Below are positions 41,755-49,190 of a stretch of DNA of 64,000 nt, piece by piece. The translations under genes were made by a program, and so were the position numbers. Positions within the stretch are counted from its first letter, which is position 1; each line of letters begins with the position of its first letter. The stretch comes from Actinacidiphila cocklensis (GTDB lineage: Bacteria > Actinomycetota > Actinomycetes > Streptomycetales > Streptomycetaceae). The DNA is taken from NCBI RefSeq assembly GCF_907177275.1, contig NZ_CAJSLV010000072.1, positions 1 to 64,000 of the forward strand, given 5' to 3'. The notes under the pieces are model-generated. The model made no database searches. It was given only the letters and a program-made list of their open reading frames with translations, and was not told where the DNA came from.

Positions 41755-42222
41755 CTAGCCAACGATGTAGCGCTGGAGGGTGGGCGCGACGACCTCGACG
41801 ATCTGGTCCACCGACGCCGACGCGAGGGGCTGCACCCCCAGGACGTAGCGGAACAGGAACACGCCCCAGAGCTGCGCGGCCGAGGAGTTGATGTTGAGCG
41901 GATTGATGCCGAGCTTGTCCGAGAGCTCGTCGATGGTCAGCGGGGCATCGTCGAATATCACGCCCGCCTGCGCGAAGACCTGGGCGGAGAACAGGTTTCC
42001 CATTACCTCCGCGCCCTCTTTACTGTTGTTCGCAGTACGCAGGGTCTCAATGAGCTTCGGCTGCCACTCGGAGTCCTCGAAGAATTCCAGAGTGAGCCTG
42101 ACTATTGTCTCGCCAAGCTTATCGCGCGGCCCGTTGAACGCCGCCGCTCCGGCCTTCGCGAATGCCTGTCCGTACGCAGTGATGACGGCCGACGATTCTT
42201 CCACTTCAATGGCTGTAGACAT
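41755..42222 (-). CDS. TetR C-terminal (ligand-binding) domain protein, no HTH
   Basis: A 155-residue protein that resembles only the C-terminal domain of TetR regulators. Blocks: LGETIVRLTLEFFEDSEWQP, AAQLWGVFLFRYVLGVQPLA, SVDQIVEVVAPTLQRYIVG, typical of the TetR C-terminal family. The N-terminal about 20 residues have no helix-turn-helix. ATG 42222 follows GGGGAG at 4 bases. A start farther upstream would add Arg/Ser-rich sequence, not a DNA-binding domain. It could be a truncated regulator, a ligand-binding modulator, or a small enzyme-like fold. It lies between the prenyltransferase and exporter genes, just 5 bases from the latter. Confidence 0.68.
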   Translation of the reverse strand: MSTAIEVEESSAVITAYGQAFAKAGAAAFNGPRDKLGETIVRLTLEFFEDSEWQPKLIETLRTANNSKEGAEVMGNLFSAQVFAQAGVIFDDAPLTIDELSDKLGINPLNINSSAAQLWGVFLFRYVLGVQPLASASVDQIVEVVAPTLQRYIVG

Positions 42223-42340
42223 GCGCTCCCCTTCCAGGTGCCAACTTCGGATCCTGCTGGGATGGTCGCCCACCCCGCTTGACGTCAACTCGCCAGGCGC
42301 ATAGCGCGGGCCTGGTGCCTGCTTGTCTTGTAACGCACCA

Positions 42341-43240
42341 TCAGTTCGGTTTGGCCGCAAAAGCGGCCTTCGACGACTCGCGCGCCTTCTGGTAATAAGC
42401 TGCGAGCTTATAGTATGCCTCGCCGAATGGTGCCAGCGCGACGGCGGAAACGAACTCCCGGTCACCGGCATATGCCTGGGGAACGTCACACGCGAACTTC
42501 TCGATCTCCGGGTCGAAAGGAGCGGGAAGCTCCTTCGGGTTCTGGGTTTTCACGGAGAAGCAGATCCGCTCGGCCGCCGAGGAGTCCCAGTTGAAGGTGG
42601 GATACATGGAGAACGACCGTTTGATGAACTCCGCGACGCGGGCGTCCGGCTCAGGGAACCCGAACGCGTGCAGCATCGAAAGCTTGGCCTCCGTCTCCAC
42701 GACTGCCGCGCCGAAGTACACATTCAGCGTCCGCTTCGCGTAGTTGAGCCCGATGATCGACACTTTGTCGTCCAGTCCGAGGCTCGTCAGCATGCTCACG
42801 TGCTCGGCAAGGGCAGGCGGCATGGAGGGGATTTCGGCGAGCTTCGCCAGCGGCGGGAGATCGTCGAGCGGAAAGAACGCATAAGATTTCTTGAAGCCGC
42901 CGATGACGCCGTACTCGACACCGTAACTTGCAATATCGAAGCGCGCCTGGACCTCCGTCAGCAGTGAGCCGACGGGGTGGTCGGTCTCCTTGGCAAGACC
43001 TTCCGCCAGCGCGGTGGCATAGGGGTTCAGGCCCTTGGGAGACACCGAGAAGTCGAAGTCGAGCTCCCCGCGATGGCGTTCACCGCCCGCCATACTGAAA
43101 ACCAGGTGGGCATCGGGGAGTTCGTCTCCGAACGCCTTCAGAGCCTGCGAGACCTGGTCGAGCGAACACGGCACGTCCAGCAGCCGGGCCGCTTCTTCGA
43201 TCGCTGAATAAACCTTGTCCAATCCAATAGCTTCTGGCAT
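42341..43240 (-). CDS. ABBA-type aromatic prenyltransferase (NphB/CloQ family)
   Basis: A 299-residue PT-barrel enzyme. The sequence closely parallels NphB: VFSMAGGERHRGELDFDFSV, GGFKKSYAFFPLDDLPPLAKL, IPSMPPALAEHVSML, YAKRTLNVYFGAAV, IKRSFSMYPTFNWDSS and AYAGDREFVSAVALAPFGEAYY. Length matches the family (about 300). It would move a prenyl group (C5 to C15) onto an aromatic acceptor without the DDXXD Asp motif. The acceptor is unknown because no polyketide or phenazine genes adjoin. The start is ATG 43240 with GGAGGAG just upstream. Codon usage is less GC-biased than neighbours (for example AAA TCT TAT), which suggests transfer. Confidence 0.9.
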   Translation of the reverse strand: MPEAIGLDKVYSAIEEAARLLDVPCSLDQVSQALKAFGDELPDAHLVFSMAGGERHRGELDFDFSVSPKGLNPYATALAEGLAKETDHPVGSLLTEVQARFDIASYGVEYGVIGGFKKSYAFFPLDDLPPLAKLAEIPSMPPALAEHVSMLTSLGLDDKVSIIGLNYAKRTLNVYFGAAVVETEAKLSMLHAFGFPEPDARVAEFIKRSFSMYPTFNWDSSAAERICFSVKTQNPKELPAPFDPEIEKFACDVPQAYAGDREFVSAVALAPFGEAYYKLAAYYQKARESSKAAFAAKPN

Positions 43241-43467
43241 AAACTCCTCCAAAAGTCAGCCAACGTACACGGCATGCGCCACGAATTTAGCTCACCGCGC
43301 TTGGCGACGACTTGGCGGCCTGAGGCCCGCACTAAGGTTGCGTCCTATGAAGTGGTGTACGGGTTGGACCCGATCCGGGGGTTTGCTCCGGTGTTGGGAT
43401 GACTGCCCGCATAGATGAACGGCCATCGGCACCCGGGGTCTGAACGTGTCCGCAACCAAGGTTCCGC

Positions 43468-43656
43468 CATGGAAAGCACAAGGAACTCGGAGAGTGGTTG
43501 AACGACCGGGCACCTGAGTTCGATGTCCTCTACTTCTGGAAGCTGGACCGATTTGTTCGGCGTATCCTGGACCTTCAGGTGATCATTGAGTGGTGCCAGA
43601 AGCCCCATAAGAACCTGAAGTCACTCAATGACCCGATCGACCTCAGTAGCCAGATG
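43468..43656 (+). pseudogene. serine-recombinase (integrase) fragment
   Basis: About 60 residues read HGKHKELGEWLNDRAPEFDV, LYFWKLDRFVRRILDLQVI and IEWCQKPHKNLKSLNDPIDLSS, a typical part of the N-terminal catalytic domain of large serine recombinases (the FWKLDRFVRR helix). Start, Ser nucleophile region and the rest of the protein (400+ residues) are missing. Bases 43241-43467 before it hold no gene. It is a relic of an integrase or resolvase, marking a mobile-element scar. Confidence 0.65.
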
Positions 43657-43865
43657 GCGCCCCCGGGTCTGTCGCGGGGAGGGCGTTGTCCATGAGGACG
43701 GCGGCGATGGCGGCGGGGAAGGATTCGGCGTTGAGGACCCGGGGGCGGGCCGAGGCGCCATCGAGGAGCAGCGCCAGTTGTTCGCCGAGCTGTTCGGGGT
43801 TGGTGGCGCCGGCTTCGCGGGCCGTTCCGGCGAGCCGCGCGGCGATGGCGAGCTTGTATTCGCGT
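43643..43865 (-). pseudogene. C-terminal fragment of a TetR regulator
   Basis: The minus strand encodes YKLAIAARLAGTAREAGATN, PEQLGEQLALLLDGASARPR and VLNAESFPAAIAAVLMDNAL, then a stop at 43643. This is the end of an AcrR-type TetR protein; no N-terminal DNA-binding domain is left. The homology stops abruptly near 43865, exactly where a plus-strand SDR fragment begins. Confidence 0.62.
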
Positions 43866-44283
43866 GCGTATCTGGCTGAACGCGCGCGGCACGCTGTTCA
43901 CGGCGCAAAAGGCGCTGCCGCTGCTCAACGACGGTGGCTCGATCTTCATGACCGGGTCGAACGCTTCGCTCAGGGGCTTCCCCGGGTGGAGTGTGTATGC
44001 GGGGAGCAAGGCCGTGCAGCAGGCCTGGGCCCGTGTGTGGCTGAACGAGCTGAGGGACAGGCGGATCCGGGTGAACGTGCTGGCCCCCGGCCAGGTCGCC
44101 ACGGCCAAGCAGGAGGAGTTGTTCGACGAGGAGAGGAAGCGGCAGTTCGAGTCCCTGATCCCGCGGGGCAAGATGGGCCGCCCCGAGGAGATCGCGACGG
44201 TCGCGCTGTTCCTCGCCTCGGACGACTCAAGCTACGTGAACGGGCTGGAACTGACCACTGACGGCGGCACCACGGTGATCTGA
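43864..44283 (+). pseudogene. short-chain dehydrogenase lacking its N-terminal third
   Basis: About 139 residues of an SDR: LNARGTLFTAQKALPLLNDG, then GSIFMTGSNASL, YAGSKAVQQAWARVWLNELR (YxxxK active site YAGSK), VNVLAPGQVATAKQEE and LASDDSSYVNGLELTTDGG. The GXXXGXG NAD-binding N-terminus (about 90-100 residues) is missing. A GTG at 43864 would give a frame, but the product would lack the cofactor site. It is the mirror image of the TetR fragment: both start at the same scar. Confidence 0.68.
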
Positions 44284-44377
44284 ACGGACACACCGGTATG
44301 TGCGGGCATGCCCGCTGGAACGCAGTCATCACGGGCCAAGGGACTGGCCCCGAATGCGGACATTCGCAACACGTTGA

Positions 44378-44707
44378 AGTGCTGCGCGCGCCCGAAGCCC
44401 GCTCGGCGACGAGCCACTCATCGGGCGCGAGGCCGTCGTGGAAGCCATACAGACCGTCCACAGGCTGGCGGCCGACCTCACTTACAGGGAGGTCCTCAGC
44501 GGCGAGACCCACCACACCGCATTCTTCCGGCTGCAGATCGAAGACACCGTAGTCAACGGAGTGGATTACGCCCTGCTCGACGCGGACGGCGAGATTGCCG
44601 AGGTGACCATATGGTGGCGCCCGCTGCCGTCCGCCGTCGAGTTGCAGGGGCACCTTGCGCATGTCCTCGGCATGCAGCCCTGGGAACTGCGCACGAACGG
44701 GGAGTAA
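44378..44707 (+). pseudogene. SnoaL/NTF2-like fragment
   Basis: The frame reads ARSPLGDEPLIGREAVVEAI, TYREVLSGETHHTAFFRLQI and DADGEIAEVTIWWRPLPSAV, which is most of a SnoaL-like NTF2 fold, with EPLIGREAV the usual N-terminal turn. Its N-terminal strand is cut, with an in-frame stop just upstream at 44375-44377 and no good start. A GTG at 44438 gives an 89-residue product. It may be a remnant or a short functional domain. Confidence 0.5.
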
Positions 44708-44796
44708 CGATCATGGATGCCTCGTCCCATGTCTGTGACCTCCTTGGAAGAGGTCATCGAGGGGCAGGTTCACGCATCCCGACCTACCGGCGGAAT

Positions 44797-44836
44797 CGGG
44801 GGTCCGACTGGATGCCGGCATCCAGTCGGACCCCCG
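44797..44836. repeat. 40-bp perfect palindrome
   Basis: Positions 44797-44836 equal their own reverse complement (left arm CGGGGGTCCGACTGGATGCC). Shorter arms extend outside it (GGCGGA at about 44789, TCCGCC at about 44841). It can form a long cruciform or hairpin. It lies 130 bases before the transposase remnant and may be a small palindromic element or an IS end. Bases 44708-44968 hold no gene. Confidence 0.8.
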
Positions 44837-44968
44837 GCTCCTCCGCCAGCGCCGAGCTCTGCGGCTCACCCAGTTGGGTGACTCGGCACAAACGAAACAA
44901 AGCGAAAGTTCGAGAACAAGGAAGAGAGCACACCTCATGAGCGGCATCAGATCATCGGCACTGGGAAC

Positions 44969-45676
44969 ATGGCCCGTACCATCGGCGCGCTGGCGGTAGC
45001 GGGCGGCAACACCGCCGCCGACCACATCACCACAGCCCAACTCGCGTTGGCCCAGCTGCCGAAGAAGTACCGGCGCGGACGCCAGACGCTGATCCGTACC
45101 GACTCCGCAGGCGGCACCCACGAGTTCGTCGCCTGGCTCGCGAAGCGGGGCCGGTGGCTGTCGTACTCGGTCGGCATGACCATCACCGACGCCATCCACC
45201 AGGCCGCCCTGCAGGTTCCACCCGCCGCCCGCTACGACCGCGAGACCGGGCACGGCCGACGCGAGACCCGCTCGGTGCGTGTGCTGACCGTCACCGGCCT
45301 CGGCCTGGACTTCCCGCATGTCACGCAGGCCGTGAAGATCCACCGCTACCGCACCGACGCCAAGAGCGGGAAGACCACCCGGCAGACCGTCCACGCGATC
45401 ACCGATATGGCTACCCATCAGGCATCCCCCCAGCATCTCGGACAACTCGCCCGCGGCCACTGGGGCATCGAGTCGGTCCACCACGTGAGGGACACGACCT
45501 TCGCCGAGGACGCCTCCCAGATCCGCACCGGGCACGGTCCGGCGAACATGGCCACACTGCGCAACCTCGCAGTCAACACACTCCGCGACGCCGGCCACCG
45601 CAGCATCGCCGCCGGGCTACGACAAGCCTCCTACCAACCCTTCACACACCCACTCGACCTGCTCGGACTCACCTGA
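44969..45676 (+). mobile_element. chimeric transposase: IS1380-like N-half fused to ISAs1-like C-half
   Basis: A 235-residue frame. Residues about 8-85 (NTAADHITTAQLALAQLPKK, RTDSAGGTHEFVAWLAKRGR) match IS1380-family DDE transposases. Residues about 90-235 (HGRRETRSVRVLTVTGLGLD, GHWGIESVHHVRDTTFAEDA, NMATLRNLAVNTLRDAGH) match the ISAs1 family C-terminus. The join is at about 45225-45245 in frame, giving a product that cannot be a normal member of either family. Some element end follows the stop (GACTTTGAATCAGCCCTG at about 45700-45717). No upstream catalytic part of either family remains. Confidence 0.7.
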
Positions 45677-45745
45677 CCTGCACCAACACATGATCACCAG
45701 GACTTTGAATCAGCCCTGTGTGCCCCCCGGGATGTCCGCACGCCC

Positions 45746-45781
45746 CGGATGTGCCGCCACGGGGAGGTGGCGGCACATCCG
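45746..45781 (-). terminator. hairpin terminator after the GH2 gene
   Basis: CGGATGTGCCGCCAC (45746-45760) and GTGGCGGCACATCCG (45767-45781) form a perfect 15-bp stem with a 6-base loop, 18 bases past the GH2 stop. Confidence 0.82.
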
Positions 45782-45798
45782 ACAGGCGGGCCGCCGGC

Positions 45799-48486
45799 TC
45801 AGGCCGGTGTCAGCTGCCATTGCTGGTTGGCGCCGTTGTTGACGGCCCACTGCACGACTTGGGCGCCGTCGCTGGTCGACTGGCCGGACACATCGGCGGC
45901 CAGACTGCTGGCGCGGCTGACGATGGTGTAGTAGCCGTCACCGGTCGGCCGGAGGTACCACTGCTGGTTCGTGCCCCCGTTGGCGGACCACTGCTGCAAC
46001 TGCAGTCCGGCAGTGGTGGAGGAGGCGTTGACGTCGAGCATTTTGCCGCTCGCGGTGTAGCGCAGGGTGTAGGCGCCGTCCTGGGCGGAGCCGAGGGTCC
46101 AGGTCGCGTTCCCGGTCTGCTGGACGGCCTTGGCGCCGTCGGCCGTGGAGTTGCCGGCGATGGCCAGCGGCTTGCCGCTGTTGCGGTTGACGATCCGGTA
46201 GGTGCCCGGCGCGGGGCTCGTGGAGCTGCCAAGGGTGAAGTACTCGACCGCGTCGCTGAACACGGTCGTCCCGGCTTTGCTGGTGGACAGGACGAGGTAG
46301 ACCCGTGAGCCGCTGGACGGCGCGGTGAACGACACGGTCTGCGTCGCCTTCGAGCCGAGCGGGACGGTGAGGGTGGTGTTCCCGGAGGCGATCACCGGGC
46401 CGGTGGCGCTGTCGAGGTGGGCGCTCCAGGCGAAGCCCACGGCGGTGCCGGTGAAGTCGTCGTTGAACACCGAGATCGCACGGTTCACGGTGCTGTTGGC
46501 GGCGTATCCGGGGACCGCTTGCGGGAGCGGGAAGGTGCCGTTGGAGTCCGACGCGCCCGAGGCCGACCAGTAGGGCAGGTCGATCGCGGCGACCGGGTTG
46601 AACGCGGCCTGGATGCGCTGGATCTGCGGATTGCTCCACGGGTCGGAGAGGTTGTCGGCGCCGTAGACGGGATGGCCGCCCTCTTCGGGGGTGAAGTCGG
46701 TGGTGCGGACGCCGGGTATGACGCCCGCCCAGGCGGACAGCAGGGTGTAGGGGCGCAAGTCGCTGGCGTCCTTGCCGCGCTTGGCCACCATCGTGGTGGC
46801 GAACCACTCGAAGCCCTGCTTGGTGTTGCACTTCGGCCAGATGTACTCGCCCTCGCCGTCGGGCCGGCCGGCCACCGACACGACCTTCTCGCCGTAGGTG
46901 CCGAAACCGTCCAAGTAGTGCCCGAAGACATCGAAGTTGGCGTACGTCATGGTGGGGTAGGGGTTGGCCGGAGCGCCGACCCACGCGTCGACGCTGACCG
47001 GCCGGGTGCCGTCGTTGCCGTTCATCGCCGCGTACAGGTCCTTCTCGAACTGCTCCGAGTCCATACCGCTGCTGCCGGGCTCGTTGCTCTGGCTCCAGCG
47101 GATGATCGCCGGGTGGTTGCGGTCGCGCAGGGTCAGCGCGCGGGCGTGGTCGACCATGTTGTCGTGCCCGGCGACGAAGTCCTGAAGGCTGTTGGAGCCG
47201 CGGATGCCGGTCTCGTCGATGATCATCAGGCCCATCTCGTCGGCCACGTCGAGCATGTAGGGGCTGGCCGGCTCCTGATGAATGCGGACCACGTTGTAGT
47301 TGAGCCGCTGGTAGTTGTCGACCGCCTGCGGCCAGCCGCCGTTGCCCGAGGAGGGCGCGAGGAAGCCGGGCAGGGTGTCGTAGGCGTCGCCCTTGCCGCC
47401 GTCGTTGATGCGGTCGAAGTCCGCGCCCTGGAGGTTGTCGCCGCGGAAGTTCACCCGCACGCCGTTGAGGTAGTAGTACTCGCCGTTCTGGCTGCTCTCC
47501 CGGAATCCGAAGCGGTAGGTCGCGTCGCTGGTGCGGCCGTCGTCGGTCGCCGCGTGGACCGTCAGGCGGTGCAACTGCGCCCGATACCCCTGCCGGTAGG
47601 GGACGTTGGGCCACCAGTACGAGGAGGAGCCCAGGTTCCACGCCACCGGCCCGACCGTCACCTTGACGGTCGAATGGGCGGCCACGGTCACCGTGCTGCT
47701 CGGCAGCGCCGGGTAGGTGAACGACGTGCCGTTGTCCGATGCGAGCGAACCGGTCAGCGTCACCGTCCGCGCGGCGCCGGAGGTGTTGGTCACCGACGCG
47801 TCGTAGGCGAGGGTCTGATTCGCCACCGACGTACGGACGAACGTGTCACTGACGTACACCGCCGGATACACGCGCAGGAACGCCGAACGGAAGATCCCCT
47901 GCGGCACGGCCTCGGCCCAGTCGGCCGCGTCGGGCACCAGATACCTGCCGTTCGCGGGGTTCTTCAGGGCACCCCTGCCCTTCACATCGACCGTGATGGT
48001 GTGCGTGGTACCCGGTGCCGCGTACGCGCTGATGTCGAAGCCCGACGGCGTGAAGGCGGTGGTCCTGGTCGCCACCGTCCGACCGTCGACCGACAGGGTC
48101 GCCTGGTGGTTCACCGCGCCGAACTCGATCCACGCGGACTGCGGCTGCCCGGAGTCCGGCACGGTGATCGTGCGGGAGTACACCGCCTCGTTCACATCGG
48201 TGAAGCCCTGCTTGTACCAACCGCCGCCCGGCACCGTGATCGACGTCGCCGACCGGCCCACCGGGGTGAACCCCCACGTGCCGGCCAGGTCGACCGACGC
48301 GATGGCGGCGTTGCCAGCGGTGACGCCGTCGGTGCCGGAGGCCGGCGAGGCAACTGCCGGCGTGGCTCGAGGGGCGGTCGCCGTGGCCGGCTGTGTTCCC
48401 ACAGCCCCGGTCAGCAGCGCCACGACGGCCACGGACCAAAGGGCCAGGCGTCGACGGCGCGGCGGCTGTACGTGTTGTCGCTTCAC
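45799..48486 (-). CDS. secreted GH2 glycoside hydrolase with C-terminal ricin-type lectin domain
   Basis: An 895-residue exported enzyme. A signal with RRRR n-region (residues about 10-35) is followed by GH2 sandwich domains and a TIM barrel (NGVRVNFRGDNLQGADFD, VVRIHQEPASPYMLDVADE, IIRWSQSNEPGSSG with the general acid/base Glu). A C-terminal beta-trefoil of about 130 residues has QQW/QxW repeats (LQLQQWSANGGTNQQW, AQVVQWAVNNGANQQWQL), a carbohydrate-binding CBM13. The GTG at 48486 has GGAGGA nearby. Substrate is unknown (beta-galactoside, mannoside or similar). A LacI-type palindrome lies 185 bases upstream. Confidence 0.88.
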   Translation of the reverse strand: MKRQHVQPPRRRRLALWSVAVVALLTGAVGTQPATATAPRATPAVASPASGTDGVTAGNAAIASVDLAGTWGFTPVGRSATSITVPGGGWYKQGFTDVNEAVYSRTITVPDSGQPQSAWIEFGAVNHQATLSVDGRTVATRTTAFTPSGFDISAYAAPGTTHTITVDVKGRGALKNPANGRYLVPDAADWAEAVPQGIFRSAFLRVYPAVYVSDTFVRTSVANQTLAYDASVTNTSGAARTVTLTGSLASDNGTSFTYPALPSSTVTVAAHSTVKVTVGPVAWNLGSSSYWWPNVPYRQGYRAQLHRLTVHAATDDGRTSDATYRFGFRESSQNGEYYYLNGVRVNFRGDNLQGADFDRINDGGKGDAYDTLPGFLAPSSGNGGWPQAVDNYQRLNYNVVRIHQEPASPYMLDVADEMGLMIIDETGIRGSNSLQDFVAGHDNMVDHARALTLRDRNHPAIIRWSQSNEPGSSGMDSEQFEKDLYAAMNGNDGTRPVSVDAWVGAPANPYPTMTYANFDVFGHYLDGFGTYGEKVVSVAGRPDGEGEYIWPKCNTKQGFEWFATTMVAKRGKDASDLRPYTLLSAWAGVIPGVRTTDFTPEEGGHPVYGADNLSDPWSNPQIQRIQAAFNPVAAIDLPYWSASGASDSNGTFPLPQAVPGYAANSTVNRAISVFNDDFTGTAVGFAWSAHLDSATGPVIASGNTTLTVPLGSKATQTVSFTAPSSGSRVYLVLSTSKAGTTVFSDAVEYFTLGSSTSPAPGTYRIVNRNSGKPLAIAGNSTADGAKAVQQTGNATWTLGSAQDGAYTLRYTASGKMLDVNASSTTAGLQLQQWSANGGTNQQWYLRPTGDGYYTIVSRASSLAADVSGQSTSDGAQVVQWAVNNGANQQWQLTPA

Positions 48487-48670
48487 ACGATCCTCCTTGT
48501 AAACGGACCAGGCACGGGCAGGTGGTGAACCGGTTGGGGCGGCGCTGAAGCCGTAAGGCGGTGAGCGACCCGCCGGGTTGGCCTTGTCCCACCACAACTC
48601 GCCGACAACCAGGGGGAAGGGTGGCGCCCGGACCGCCCGACCCCTCGGCTCGCCTGAAAGGCACCCACGG

Positions 48671-48684
48671 TGTTAGCGCTCACA
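48671..48684. promoter_or_regulatory. LacI-type operator upstream of GH2
   Basis: TGTTAGCGCTCACA is a 14-bp near-palindrome with the AGCGCT centre typical of LacI-family repressors controlling Streptomyces glycosidases. It sits 185 bases upstream of the GH2 start. Confidence 0.5.
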
Positions 48685-49032
48685 CATACCGATCGGTCGG
48701 AGATATGGCGTCACTGGAGGGACAGATGTTTCGGATACAAGAACGTGCACCTGCACCCCTCGCAGTGTCAAGCCTCACGACACGAACCGATTCACCCGGT
48801 CATCGGTGAGACCTCCCGTCCCAACCCTTGCCCTGGGTGCCCCTGCGCTCGCGTCGGCGCCAGAAGCCGAGGTCCCCGCGCGGACGGCTGGCGCGCGGGG
48901 CCGGCGCCGGAACAGGCTCGTACCGCACACCCCTTGAGGTGGCGCCGAAGGATGTGTCAGTCTCATTTCGACCATCTACCGGAGCAGTGTCCCCGCTGGC
49001 CGACTGCGCACACCTGGGCCTCTCACACTGAA

Positions 49033-49046
49033 TGTGAGCGCTCACC
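49033..49046. promoter_or_regulatory. second LacI-type palindrome
   Basis: TGTGAGCGCTCACC is palindromic except at the ends, with the same AGCGCT centre as the site at 48671. It lies far upstream of GH2 and just past the 3' end of the GHL10 gene, so a role is unclear. Confidence 0.4.
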
Positions 49047-49190
49047 CCTCCTGGGCGACGCGCGCTCTGGAGTTGCAGCACCCCGCGCCGGTCGGCACTT
49101 TGTGCCGGCTCCTGGAAAGACAAGCGCGCAGCTGTAACCCGCGGCGCTATCTGCTGGTGAGGAGCAGCAGCCGTGCCACCGCCATCCTCT

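Larger units (their letters stand above)
48487..49190. other. 704-base intergenic region, no gene seen
   Basis: No open frame here has recognisable protein homology or good codon bias. It holds two LacI-type palindromes (annotated separately) and GC-rich inverted stretches. It probably carries the GH2 promoter. Some of it may be decayed sequence. Confidence 0.45.

Noticed and set aside
44308-44940. A 210-residue plus-strand frame overlapping the SnoaL remnant
   Set aside because: It reads as Arg/Pro-rich noise in another frame and includes the palindrome, so it is not coding.
48660-49190. Short open frames between GH2 and GHL10
   Set aside because: None shows domain-like sequence or codon bias. 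The region looks non-coding.
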